Assembly: GCA_024402405.1 (NCBI GenBank)
Contig: JAKSTW010000016.1
Span: 1 to 35,572 of the forward strand
Direction: 5' to 3'
Length of the DNA stretch: 35,572 nt
Source of the DNA: Spirochaetia bacterium
GTDB taxonomy: Bacteria; Spirochaetota; Spirochaetia; CADAEX01
Under the pieces are notes generated by a model. That model saw only the letters and a program-made list of their open reading frames with translations. It searched no databases and was not told where the DNA came from. Positions 7,220 to 15,987 of this stretch are shown piece after piece. The translations under genes and the position numbers were made by a program. The first letter of the stretch is position 1. Each line of letters begins with the position of its first letter.

Positions 7220-8719
7220 ATGGCTTCTGAATTAGCTGAGGCAATTAGAGTTTTTGAAGAGGCGAAGGGAATTCCTCATGATCTGGTTATCAAGACCATC
7301 GAGGGTTTCATGCTGGCTGCATACAAGAAAAAGTATGGTACAACAGAGGGCGTTGAGGTCAAGTTCAACGAGGATGAGTCTGAAGTCATTCTTCAGGTGA
7401 AGAAGAAGATCGTTGATGATGTTATTGATGAAGGCACTGAGATCGATATTGAGGATGCCCTGAAATATGATGACAACTGCGAGATAGGCGATGAGCTTAT
7501 CATTGACATCGATCCTAAGACATTTGACAGAATGGAAGTCCAGAGTGCCAAGCAGCATGCCAAGCAGAAGATAAGGGAGATCAAGGATGACACACTTTAT
7601 ACAGAATATATTGATAAAGTGGGTGAGATGATAGTCGGATATTACCAGCGTGAGCACAACGGAAATATTTTTGTGGATCTGGGCAAAACTGAGGGAATCC
7701 TTCCTAAACGTTATCAGTCACCTAGAGAGACATACAAGGCCAATGACCGCATCAAGGCTCTTATCTATGAGGTCGAGAAGAATGAGTCCAATGTGAATAT
7801 CATCCTTTCCAGAACTCATACCGATTTTGTCAAGAAACTGTTTGAGCTTGAGGTTCCTGAGATCGCTGACAAGACCATAGAGATCTTTAAGATAGTCAGA
7901 GAACCTGGCTACAGAGTCAAGATGGCTGTGTTCACACACCGTGATGATATAGATCCTGTGGGTGCATGTGTCGGACTCAAAGGTGCCAGGATCCAGTCTG
8001 TCGTAAGGGAGATGGAAGGAGAGAAGATCGATGTTCTGAAGTATGATACAGACCCTAAGGTTTATATCAAGAATGCCCTTTCTCCTGCCGAGGTCCTGGA
8101 AGTTTATATTCTGGATCAGGCAAAACGTCAGGCACTGGCAGTTGTCAATGAGAGCCAGCTTTCATTGGCTATCGGAAAGCAGGGTCTGAATGTAAGGCTG
8201 GCCAACCGTCTGGTGGACTGGAATATTGATGTTAAGACCGAAGAGCAGTTCCAGGAGATGGATATCTATGCTGATGTCAAGAAGAAGCTGGATAATCTGT
8301 TTACCGGTGATGAGACTCAGGCTGAAGAACCGGATGAGGAGATCACAAAGATCTCAGAGCTTCCTGGAATTCCTGAGAAGATCGTCAACCTTCTTACAGC
8401 AAATGATATTGTTGATATCGAGACATTCCTTTCTCTCAGTGAGAAGAAACTTCTTGAGATCGAGGGATTTACAAAAGAAGATTTCCAGCTGGTCAATTCT
8501 ATCATTGAGGATAATGTTGAGATCGTTGATGATATGGAACCTGAAGAATCGGATTCTGAGGCGGAAGATGATGAATTCGAGGATGAATATGAATATGAAT
8601 GCCCTGAATGTGGCAAACCTATAACAGCAGATATGACATGCTGTCCTAACTGTGGTGTTGAGCTCAGCTTCGAGGATGAAGATGAGGAAGATGCCGAAGA
8701 GGACAGTGAAGAAAAATAA
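7220..8719 (+). CDS. nusA: Transcription termination/antitermination protein NusA with C-terminal zinc ribbon
   Basis: The protein binds RNA polymerase and nascent RNA and modulates pausing, termination and antitermination. In order: an N-terminal polymerase-binding domain (about 1-125), an S1 domain (about 135-200, GNIFVDLGKTEGILP) and KH1 (GACVGLKGARIQSVVREM, about 253-270). KH2 follows (LSLAIGKQGLNVRLANRLV), then a helix-hairpin-helix-like unit near 385-440 (ISELPGIPEKIVNLL). An acidic linker then leads to a four-cysteine ribbon, C461-x2-C464 and C475-x2-C478, ending in an acidic tail. The ribbon is an addition to the textbook NusA architecture. The ribosome-binding site AGGAGG (7205-7210) lies in the end of rimP. 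Confidence 0.96.
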   Translation: MASELAEAIRVFEEAKGIPHDLVIKTIEGFMLAAYKKKYGTTEGVEVKFNEDESEVILQVKKKIVDDVIDEGTEIDIEDALKYDDNCEIGDELIIDIDPKTFDRMEVQSAKQHAKQKIREIKDDTLYTEYIDKVGEMIVGYYQREHNGNIFVDLGKTEGILPKRYQSPRETYKANDRIKALIYEVEKNESNVNIILSRTHTDFVKKLFELEVPEIADKTIEIFKIVREPGYRVKMAVFTHRDDIDPVGACVGLKGARIQSVVREMEGEKIDVLKYDTDPKVYIKNALSPAEVLEVYILDQAKRQALAVVNESQLSLAIGKQGLNVRLANRLVDWNIDVKTEEQFQEMDIYADVKKKLDNLFTGDETQAEEPDEEITKISELPGIPEKIVNLLTANDIVDIETFLSLSEKKLLEIEGFTKEDFQLVNSIIEDNVEIVDDMEPEESDSEAEDDEFEDEYEYECPECGKPITADMTCCPNCGVELSFEDEDEEDAEEDSEEK

Positions 8720-8739
8720 AAGAGGCGGAAAGGAATTTT

Positions 8740-11361
8740 ATGTCGGAAGAACAGGAAAAAATTGAAAAACCTAAAGTAACTTTGATAAAACAGCCTAAGA
8801 GGGAGGTCGAGAAGACTGAGCCTGTTGAGGTTGAACAGGAAAAGAAAAAGGTTGTTATAAAAAAGAAAAAAGTTGTTGCCAAGAAGAAGCCAGCTCCTGC
8901 TGACATTCCGGCAGATAATATTCCGCAGATAAAAGCAGTGGCTCCGGCGCCAGAGCCTCCGAAGGCAGTGCCTGCTCAGGAGCATGTTCCTGAAGTGTCA
9001 AAACCGGCAGCAGTCACAGAGGCACCTGCTGCACCTAAGGCAGTTAAACAGCCTGAGAATGCTGAACCTGCTGCAGCTCAGCCACAGACTCAGAGTCAGC
9101 CTGCTCCGAGCCAGGGACAGAACCGTGAGGGCTACAGGTCCAGAGACGGCTGGCAGGGTCAGGGCGGCGGTTACAGACCTAGGGGAGAGAACCAGGGACA
9201 GAACCGCGAGGGCTACAGATCCAGAGACGGCTGGCAGGGTCAGGGCGGCGGTTACAGACCTAGAGGCGAGAACCAGGGTCAGAACCGCGAGGGCTACAAG
9301 CCGAGAGATGGCTGGCAGGGTCAGGGCGGCGGTTACAGACCTAGAGGCGAGAACCAGGGTCAGGGCGGCGGTTACAGACCTAGAGGCGAGAACCAGGGAC
9401 AGAACCGCGAGGGTTTCAGACCTAGAGGTGAATTCCGTCCTGAACACCAGAACTCTGAAGTGCCTATGGATATGTCAGGAAGAACAGGCAATAAGAAGTT
9501 CTTCAAGGCTAAGAAAAAAACTGATTATCAGAAAAATAAGAAAGAAAATATAGAAGAGATCGAAAAGAACTTCCAGATAAAGAAAAAGGATGTCCAGAAG
9601 GCAAATCCTGTGCCTAAGAGCATTGATATCATGGAAGTCATCACAGTTGCAGAACTGGCAAAGAAGCTGAATCTGAAGGCTTCTGAGGTCATCACAAAAT
9701 TCATCTCCATGGGTATGATGGTCACCATCAACCAGCAGGTAGATGCTGCTTCTGCTGAGATCATTGCATCTGAATATGACTGCAAGGTCAATATTGTCTC
9801 TCTCTATGAGCAGACGATCGTTGAAGGTGAGAAGGGTGATGATGCTGATATAGTTGAGCGTCCTCCTGTAGTCACCGTCATGGGACATGTAGACCATGGA
9901 AAGACTCATCTGCTGGATGCTATCAGAGAGACCAATGTGGCTGGCGGAGAATACGGCGGAATCACACAGCATATCGGAGCATACAAGGTGGAGGTGAAGG
10001 GACGGAGCATTGTCTTCCTGGATACTCCTGGTCATGAGGCCTTTACACAGATGAGAGCCAGAGGTGCACAGCTTACTGATATTGTAGTTCTTGTTGTTGC
10101 CGCTGATGACGGTGTCATGCCGCAGACCATCGAGGCCATAAATCATGCCAAGGAGGCTAAGGTTCCTATTGTTGTTGCCATCAACAAGATCGACCTTCCG
10201 GATGCCAACCCTGAGAAGATCAAACAGCAGCTTGCTGAGTATGAGCTGATTCCTGAGGAATGGGGCGGAAACACTATTTTCTGCAATATTTCAGCGAAGA
10301 AGAAGATCGGTATTGATGATCTGCTGGACAATATTCTTATTCTGGCTGATGTGCTGGAACTCAAGGCAAATCCTAACTGTCGTGCAGAGGGAAAGATCAT
10401 TGAGTCACGGGTCGACCAGGGACGTGGTATGGTTTCCACAGTGCTTATCCAGCGTGGTACACTGAAGATCGGAGATGCCTTTGTTGCCGGTGTATATGCC
10501 GGAAAAGTCAGGGCTATGTTCAATGATAAGGGAGAAAAGATCGAGTCCGCAGGTCCTGCCACACCGGTTGAGATCCTGGGATTCACAGGTCTGCCTAATT
10601 CCGGAGATCCGTTCCAGGTTACAGAGTCTGAGAAATATGCCCGCCATATAGGTGAGAAGAGACAGGAACTTGAGAGGATCGGAGTTGCCAAGAATGTGAA
10701 GAAAGTCACACTGGACAACCTGTATGATTCTATCCAGGAAGGTGAGATCCAGGAGCTGAAGGTCATCATCAAGAGTGATGTCCAGGGATCTGTTGAGGCT
10801 CTCAAGAGCACACTGGAAAAGCTTTCCACTCCGGAGATCCGTCTCCATATCATCCATGCATCTGCAGGTGCCATTGTTGAGAACGATGTCAACCTGGCTG
10901 CGGCTTCCAATGCAATTATCGTTGGATTCCATGTAAGACCTACATCCAAGGCTCAGGTCCTGGCAGAGCAGGAAAAAGTTGAGATAAAGAAATATAACAT
11001 CATCTATGATGCTGTTGAGGATATCAAGCGGGCTATGGAGGGTCTCCTGGCTCCTGAGCTTAAGGAAGAGCTTATCGGAACAGTTGAGGTGCGTGACATT
11101 TTCAAGGTTCCTAAGGTCGGAACGATTGCCGGTGCTTATGTAACATCAGGAAAGGTCAAGCGCAATGCCATTGCCCATCTGTACAGAGAGGAGATCGAAC
11201 TTTTCAATGGAAAGATCATTTCTCTCAAACGTTTCAAGGATGATGCCAAGGAAGTTGAGAAGGGCTTTGAGTGCGGTATCGGACTTGAGAATTATAATGA
11301 TATCCAGATTGGCGATATTCTTGAAGTCTTCGAGATAAAAGAGATTGCCAAGAAGCTTTGA
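8740..11361 (+). CDS. infB: Translation initiation factor IF-2 with RG-rich repeat region
   Basis: The GTPase delivers initiator tRNA to the 30S subunit. The 873 residues open with a lysine/valine-rich segment and a proline/alanine-rich segment. Residues 126-230 are an RG/Q/G-rich repeat region, followed by a basic linker. An IF2_N-type domain (TVAELAKKLNLKASEVITKF) lies at about 303-350. The G domain follows, with G1 GHVDHGKT at 382-389, DTPGHEAF and NKID motifs. Beta-barrel and C-terminal fMet-tRNA-binding domains complete the protein. The G domain to C-terminus is fully conventional; only the N-terminal repeats are unusual. AAGGA before ATG 8740 is the ribosome-binding site. Confidence 0.97.
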   Translation: MSEEQEKIEKPKVTLIKQPKREVEKTEPVEVEQEKKKVVIKKKKVVAKKKPAPADIPADNIPQIKAVAPAPEPPKAVPAQEHVPEVSKPAAVTEAPAAPKAVKQPENAEPAAAQPQTQSQPAPSQGQNREGYRSRDGWQGQGGGYRPRGENQGQNREGYRSRDGWQGQGGGYRPRGENQGQNREGYKPRDGWQGQGGGYRPRGENQGQGGGYRPRGENQGQNREGFRPRGEFRPEHQNSEVPMDMSGRTGNKKFFKAKKKTDYQKNKKENIEEIEKNFQIKKKDVQKANPVPKSIDIMEVITVAELAKKLNLKASEVITKFISMGMMVTINQQVDAASAEIIASEYDCKVNIVSLYEQTIVEGEKGDDADIVERPPVVTVMGHVDHGKTHLLDAIRETNVAGGEYGGITQHIGAYKVEVKGRSIVFLDTPGHEAFTQMRARGAQLTDIVVLVVAADDGVMPQTIEAINHAKEAKVPIVVAINKIDLPDANPEKIKQQLAEYELIPEEWGGNTIFCNISAKKKIGIDDLLDNILILADVLELKANPNCRAEGKIIESRVDQGRGMVSTVLIQRGTLKIGDAFVAGVYAGKVRAMFNDKGEKIESAGPATPVEILGFTGLPNSGDPFQVTESEKYARHIGEKRQELERIGVAKNVKKVTLDNLYDSIQEGEIQELKVIIKSDVQGSVEALKSTLEKLSTPEIRLHIIHASAGAIVENDVNLAAASNAIIVGFHVRPTSKAQVLAEQEKVEIKKYNIIYDAVEDIKRAMEGLLAPELKEELIGTVEVRDIFKVPKVGTIAGAYVTSGKVKRNAIAHLYREEIELFNGKIISLKRFKDDAKEVEKGFECGIGLENYNDIQIGDILEVFEIKEIAKKL
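9115..9429 (+). repeat. 81-base in-frame tandem repeats in infB
   Basis: Three full 81-base units begin at 9115, 9196 and 9277. A 39-base partial unit follows (9358-9396), then a diverged start of another (9397-9429). Each encodes 27 residues beginning GQNREGY and ending YRPRGENQ, so copy number can change without a frameshift. Near-identity at DNA level suggests recent expansion. Confidence 0.93.
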
Positions 11362-11376
11362 TAGGAAAAATATAAG

Positions 11377-11724
11377 ATGTCAGAATACAGACTGGTAAGA
11401 ATTGAGAATCTGATACAGCAGATCATAAGTGAGCTGATACTCACAGGCAAGATAAAGGATCATAGAGTCAGCAAGATGATTTCTGTCTCCAGGGTCAAAT
11501 GTGCCCAGGATCTTTCTGTGGCAAAAGTATATGTCTCTGGATTTCTCAATGACAATGTGACTAAGAGAAGTGTGGAAGGACTCAACAGTGCAGCTCCTTT
11601 CATACAGGGAATCGTAGGTAAGAAACTGCAGACCAGACTGACTCCAAGGCTGACTTTCTGCTTTGACAGTTCCATCAGGGAAGGCTTTGAGATAAATAAA
11701 AAAATAGAGGAACTTCTTTCTTGA
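11377..11724 (+). CDS. rbfA: Ribosome-binding factor A
   Basis: The 115-residue protein binds the 30S subunit and helps 16S rRNA 5'-end maturation. It has the KH-like fold with RLVRIENLIQQIISELI at the N-terminus and ISVSRVKCAQDLSVAKVYVS in the middle. LQTRLTPRLTFCFDSSI near the C-terminus is the family signature (the usual RxxPxLxFxxDxS pattern). The length is normal. AGGAAAA lies before ATG 11377. The stop codon overlaps the truB start by four bases. Confidence 0.95.
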   Translation: MSEYRLVRIENLIQQIISELILTGKIKDHRVSKMISVSRVKCAQDLSVAKVYVSGFLNDNVTKRSVEGLNSAAPFIQGIVGKKLQTRLTPRLTFCFDSSIREGFEINKKIEELLS

Positions 11725-12593
11725 TATCTGGCTTTGCTCTGATCAATAAAGTGGCAGGTCTTACTTCTTTCACAGCGCTTTCCAGACTGAAGAAAGCAGT
11801 GGGAACCAAACATGTTGGGCACTGTGGCACTTTAGATCCTTTTGCTGAGGGACTCCTGCTGGCACTTACCGGCAGGATGACCAAATTCTTCGACTATGTT
11901 ACCGGTATGCCAAAAGAATATGAGGCAGTCATGTGCTTGGGAAAAGAGACACGGACTTTGGATCCTGAGGGGGACATAATCAATACATGCGAGCATATTC
12001 CGTCCTTTGACGAGATCCTGGAAAAAACATCTGTCTATCATGGAGCCATGATGCAGACACCCCCGGCATTCTCAGCTGTTCATGTGGATGGAAAAAGGGC
12101 TTATGACCTGGCCCGCAGGGGTCGGGAGGTTCAGATTCCTGAGCGCAAGATATTTATATATGATTTTCAGATACTCAGCTATGAGGCTCCATTCCTTAAA
12201 TTCCGTATCAGATGCTCCAGCGGTACTTATATCCGTTCTATAGCCAGGGATATTGCGGCTTCATGCGGTTCCCTCGGGTATCTGACAGCACTGAAACGTA
12301 CAGCCATAGGAAATTTTACCATAGATTCAGTGGAGCCTGACACTTTCAGGATCCTTGATCCTGTTGAGGGGATCCAGAAGTGCGGAGTGAAGACTATGAT
12401 AATCGAGGATCCGTATTTCAGCATGCTGAAGGACGGTAAGGAATTCTGCGGTGCTTTCAGAGCTTTTGTGGCAAAACGGCTGGAGGAGCATTCTCCGCGG
12501 GCAGTCTTCGATCCGGCAGGAAATTTCGGTGCCATGGTGGAAAAGCGTGAGGGGCGTCCGTACTATATTTTTGCGGCAGGTAATCTTGCATGA
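11721..12593 (+). CDS. truB: tRNA pseudouridine-55 synthase TruB
   Basis: The enzyme makes pseudouridine 55 in the T-loop of tRNAs. The N-terminal catalytic domain has KHVGHCGTLDPFAEGLL with catalytic D39, preceded by GLTSFTALSRLKK. PPAFSAVHVDGKRAYDLAR and RCSSGTYIRSIARD are further TruB signatures. The start is TTG 11721 in a TTGA overlap with the rbfA stop; GAGGAA at about 11706-11711 serves as ribosome-binding site. There is no in-frame ATG until well inside the conserved domain. At 290 residues the length is normal. Confidence 0.95.
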   Translation: MISGFALINKVAGLTSFTALSRLKKAVGTKHVGHCGTLDPFAEGLLLALTGRMTKFFDYVTGMPKEYEAVMCLGKETRTLDPEGDIINTCEHIPSFDEILEKTSVYHGAMMQTPPAFSAVHVDGKRAYDLARRGREVQIPERKIFIYDFQILSYEAPFLKFRIRCSSGTYIRSIARDIAASCGSLGYLTALKRTAIGNFTIDSVEPDTFRILDPVEGIQKCGVKTMIIEDPYFSMLKDGKEFCGAFRAFVAKRLEEHSPRAVFDPAGNFGAMVEKREGRPYYIFAAGNLA

Positions 12594-13339
12594 ATGTATT
12601 GTCCTGGAATGATTTTCTGGCTGATTCTCCGCTGAAAGGGATAAAGTGTGCCTTCACTGTCGGGGTTTTTGATGGAATCCATCTGGGGCATCTGGAATTG
12701 CTGAAACGCATTATTAACTGCGGAGCAGAGAAGACAGCAGTGTTCACTTTCTCAAAAAATCCTGCTGCTGTCATTGCAGGAGACAGATTTCCCGGTGATG
12801 TTCTGACGCTGAATCAGAAGCTGTCGTTTCTGAAAGATATTGGTATAGATGATGTCATACTGATTGACTTTTCCTATGAATTTGGTAAACTGACTGGAGA
12901 GCAGTTTTTTTCAGCTATAGACCGTAATCTTATTCCTGAAAAAATTGTTATAGGATATGACTTTAAGTGTGGATGTGACAACAGCTCCACTGCTGAGGAT
13001 ATCTACAGAAGATATTCGGATGCGGAAATCGGCGCTGAGATCGTTCCTGAGTTCAGATACAGGGGATACACAGTCAAGAGCACGCTTCTGAGGGAACTTA
13101 TCCGACAGGGAAAGACAGAGTTTCTGGCTGATTTCATGTATATGGGATATTCAGTGGATGTTTCCGGTATTTCCCATATAACTTATGACGGTGAGTACTA
13201 TATGGCCGCAAGGTCTGATGTATCACAGATCTTACCTGACTACGGCAGATTCTCCGTAAGGATGTTCCAGAACGGAACATACCGTGACGCTGAGGCTGTT
13301 GCAGATATTGAATTTTTCAAGTGGAAGTATAAGGCATAG
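12590..13339 (+). CDS. ribF: RibF-type FAD synthetase lacking a recognisable riboflavin kinase domain
   Basis: The N-terminal nucleotidyltransferase (FMN adenylyltransferase) domain is clear: TVGVFDGIHLGHLELLKRI at about 23-41, then PEKIVIGYDFKCGCDNSSTAEDI and YTVKSTLLRELIRQG. Bifunctional RibF is usually about 300-330 residues with a C-terminal flavokinase. This protein has 249 residues, and its last 75 show no flavokinase PTAN-type motif. It probably makes FAD from FMN, with FMN supplied by another enzyme (inference). It starts with ATG 12590 in an ATGA overlap with the truB stop. Confidence 0.88.
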   Translation: MNVLSWNDFLADSPLKGIKCAFTVGVFDGIHLGHLELLKRIINCGAEKTAVFTFSKNPAAVIAGDRFPGDVLTLNQKLSFLKDIGIDDVILIDFSYEFGKLTGEQFFSAIDRNLIPEKIVIGYDFKCGCDNSSTAEDIYRRYSDAEIGAEIVPEFRYRGYTVKSTLLRELIRQGKTEFLADFMYMGYSVDVSGISHITYDGEYYMAARSDVSQILPDYGRFSVRMFQNGTYRDAEAVADIEFFKWKYKA

Positions 13340-13369
13340 TGCTTCCATCTGAAAACTGCTGATTCACAG

Positions 13370-13420
13370 GCTGTTTTGTAGAGACAGCATGCTACTTGTG
13401 GACCGGCATATTTCCGGACC
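13370..13420 (+). promoter_or_regulatory. Paired hairpins in the rpsO leader (possible S15 autoregulatory or processing site)
   Basis: The 121-base gap between ribF and rpsO holds two inverted repeats: GCTGT (13370-13374) with ACAGC (13384-13388), and GGaCCGG (13400-13406) with CCGGaCC (13414-13420). No poly-T follows, so these are not terminators. I see no promoter here. Feedback by S15 or RNase cleavage is possible but unproven. Confidence 0.4.
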
Positions 13421-13460
13421 TGGTTCCGGGAATAGAAATCAAAATTTTAAGGAGTTGTCT

Positions 13461-13727
13461 ATGTTGACAAAAGAGGAAAAGCTTGAGCTTGTTTCAAAGT
13501 TCGGTGGCAATGAGAAAAACACAGGAGCTACTGAAGTTCAGATCGCAATTTTTACACAGAGAATCAATGAACTCACAGAGCATTTCAAAATTCACAAGAA
13601 GGATCATAATTCCAGAAGAGGTCTGCTCAAACTGGTCGGACAGAGAAGAAAGCTTCTTCAGTATCTGAAGAGAACAAATCTTGATAAGTACAGAGAATTG
13701 ATCAAAGAACTTGGACTGAGAAAATAA
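13461..13727 (+). CDS. rpsO: 30S ribosomal protein S15
   Basis: The 88-residue primary 16S rRNA-binding protein has the usual length and signatures: [39 protein letters not shown] and [20 protein letters not shown]. The start is ATG 13461, preceded by AAGGAG (13449-13454). A longer in-frame reading from 13389 adds 24 residues absent from the S15 family and is rejected. It lies 13 bases upstream of pnp, a common rpsO-pnp pairing. Confidence 0.98.
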   Translation: MLTKEEKLELVSKFGGNEKNTGATEVQIAIFTQRINELTEHFKIHKKDHNSRRGLLKLVGQRRKLLQYLKRTNLDKYRELIKELGLRK

Positions 13728-13740
13728 TAAGGAATAATTA

Positions 13741-15978
13741 ATGCCACAAGTAACAATTAATATTGGCGGCAAAGATCTGATTCTGGAGACAGGTAAGCTG
13801 GCAAAGCAGGCCAATGGTGCTGTATTTGCCACTTATGCAGGTTCTTCAGTTTTGGCTACAGTATGCTGCTCTGAGGACACAATCGAGGGGCTGGACTATG
13901 TTCCTCTCCAGGTTGAATATAATGAGAAATATTACGCCGCAGGAAAGATTCCTGGAGGATTCCTGAAGAGGGAAGGTAAGCCAAAGGACAAGGAGATTCT
14001 TGTTTCCCGTCTGATTGACCGCCCTATGAGACCTCTTTTCTATAAGGAGTTCAAAAGGGATATCCAGGTAGTGCCTACAGTTGTATCTGCTGACCAGATC
14101 ACCCCGCCTGACGTAATTGCCATGATTGCCTCATCTGCTGCCGTAGTAGTGTCAGATATTCCGTATAACGGACCTGCTGCTGCCGTAAGAGTCTGCTATC
14201 TTAATGGCGAATATATCATCAACCCTACATTTGAACAGATCGAACAGGCTGATATGGAGATAGTTGTTGCCGGAATCAAAGACGGAATAACTATGGTTGA
14301 GGGTGGTGCCAAAGAAGTTTCTGAGGATGTGATGCTGGAGGCTATTGACAGAGGAAGCAAAGTGGTTGCGGAGATCTGTAAGGTTCAGGAAGAGCTGAGA
14401 GCTCTTGCCGGAAAGGAAAAACTCCCGCTGCCTCCTTCAGAAGAGGAAACTTTCGCATATTATGACAAGGTGTGGGAATATGCCTACGAGGATTATAAGA
14501 AGGCATGTTTCCTCTCCAGCAAAGTTGCCAGAAACAAGGGCAAGGCTGCTGTCAAGGCTGCCACAGTCGCTCACTTCAAGGAAGAGATCCCTGAAGAGGA
14601 GATCGGCAAGATAGGAGCAGTGTTCGAAGATCTGGAATACAAGATCCTCAGAACATCCATCCTGGAGAACAACCTGAGGTGTGACGGAAGAATTCCTACA
14701 CAGATCAGACCTATCACATGCGAGGTAGGACTGCTGGCCAAGACACACGGATCATCACTGTTCACAAGAGGTGAGACACAGTCTCTCTCCACATGTACAC
14801 TGGGAACCGAGGCTGACGAACAGATGTTTGATGACATCGACGGAGCAAAGAGATATTCCAATTTCATGCTCCATTATAACTTCCCTCCATTCTCTGTAGG
14901 TGAGACAGGAAAGCTGACCACAGGACGCCGTGAGATCGGTCACGGAAACCTGGCTCAGAGATCACTTTCCGCAGTCATTCCTCCAAAGGCTGATTTCCCA
15001 TATACGATCAGAGTGGTTTCAGAGATCGTTGAGTCCAACGGCTCATCATCAATGGCTACAGTATGTGCAGGAACTCTGGCACTTATGGATGCTGGTGTTC
15101 CAATCAGAAAACCTGTCGCAGGTATTGCCATGGGACTTATCACAGAGGGTGAGAAGACAGTTATTCTCAGCGATATCCTTGGCGAGGAAGACCATTTCGG
15201 AGATATGGACTTCAAGGTTGCCGGAACAAGGGACGGTATCACTGGATTCCAGATGGATATCAAGATCGCAGGTGTCTCCAAGGAGATCATGAAGAGAGCG
15301 CTGGCTCAGGCTAATGCCGGCAGAATGCATATCCTTGGAATTATGTGCAATACTATTTCCGAGCCTAGAACTGCTGTTTCTGCCAATGCTCCTCAGATCG
15401 TCCAGATGAAGATCGATGTTGACAAGATCGGTGCTGTCATTGGTACAGGTGGAAAGAACATCAAGAGCATCGCTGATAAGTCTGAGGCTGATGTCAATAT
15501 CGACGATTTTGGAAATGTGAAGATTTACGGCAAAAACCTGGAGAAAGCCCTTATTGCCAAAGCAATGGTTGAGAGTTTCATCGAAAAACCTGAAGTCGGA
15601 AAAGTCTATAATGGTGTGGTAAAACGCATCACTGAGTTCGGCGCTTTCATCGAGTTCCTTCCTGGAAAAGAGGGACTCTGTCATATATCAAAGCTTTCAA
15701 AGGAAAGAGTCGAGAATGTCACAGATGTTCTGAAAGAAGGTCAGGAGATCCCGGTCAAACTTGTTGAGATCGACAGAATGGGAAGACTCAACCTGAGCTA
15801 TATCGAAGCCATTGACCCAGATTATGTTCCTCCTAAGCAGGAGCGGGCACCTAGAGGTGGCAGAGACGGCGGTAGAGACCGTGACAGAGAAAGAGACGGA
15901 AAAGAACGTTTCCGCAGAAGAAGCTTTGATGCTGACAAGTCATCTGATAAGCCGGCTGATAAAGCAGAGAATGTTTAA
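13741..15978 (+). CDS. pnp: Polyribonucleotide nucleotidyltransferase (PNPase) with RG-rich tail
   Basis: The enzyme performs phosphorolytic 3'-5' RNA degradation as a trimer. Two RNase PH-like domains (first about 1-220, second about 300-540, with [11 protein letters not shown] and [13 protein letters not shown]) flank an alpha-helical domain. A KH domain ([19 protein letters not shown], about 560-620) and an S1 domain (about 621-692, [18 protein letters not shown]) follow. The last 45 residues are an RG/D-rich low-complexity tail ([18 protein letters not shown]). The E. coli-type processing hairpin between rpsO and pnp has no room here, because the gap is only 13 bases. Confidence 0.97.
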   Translation: MPQVTINIGGKDLILETGKLAKQANGAVFATYAGSSVLATVCCSEDTIEGLDYVPLQVEYNEKYYAAGKIPGGFLKREGKPKDKEILVSRLIDRPMRPLFYKEFKRDIQVVPTVVSADQITPPDVIAMIASSAAVVVSDIPYNGPAAAVRVCYLNGEYIINPTFEQIEQADMEIVVAGIKDGITMVEGGAKEVSEDVMLEAIDRGSKVVAEICKVQEELRALAGKEKLPLPPSEEETFAYYDKVWEYAYEDYKKACFLSSKVARNKGKAAVKAATVAHFKEEIPEEEIGKIGAVFEDLEYKILRTSILENNLRCDGRIPTQIRPITCEVGLLAKTHGSSLFTRGETQSLSTCTLGTEADEQMFDDIDGAKRYSNFMLHYNFPPFSVGETGKLTTGRREIGHGNLAQRSLSAVIPPKADFPYTIRVVSEIVESNGSSSMATVCAGTLALMDAGVPIRKPVAGIAMGLITEGEKTVILSDILGEEDHFGDMDFKVAGTRDGITGFQMDIKIAGVSKEIMKRALAQANAGRMHILGIMCNTISEPRTAVSANAPQIVQMKIDVDKIGAVIGTGGKNIKSIADKSEADVNIDDFGNVKIYGKNLEKALIAKAMVESFIEKPEVGKVYNGVVKRITEFGAFIEFLPGKEGLCHISKLSKERVENVTDVLKEGQEIPVKLVEIDRMGRLNLSYIEAIDPDYVPPKQERAPRGGRDGGRDRDRERDGKERFRRRSFDADKSSDKPADKAENV

Positions 15979-15987
15979 GGTCACGCC

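Noticed and set aside
9115-9429. CRISPR-like direct repeats
   Set aside because: The repeats are contiguous, in frame with infB and have no spacers; they encode a low-complexity protein region.
10143-10949. 268-residue open frame on the minus strand inside infB
   Set aside because: It is fully antisense to the conserved IF2 GTPase region, rich in serine and low in recognisable motifs; it is a codon-bias shadow.
13389-13460. 24-residue N-terminal extension of ribosomal protein S15
   Set aside because: S15 proteins are about 88 residues, and AAGGAG sits before ATG 13461. The extension is untranslated leader that happens to be open.
15049-15684. 211-residue open frame antisense to pnp
   Set aside because: It overlaps the conserved second RNase PH and KH domains and has no independent signal.
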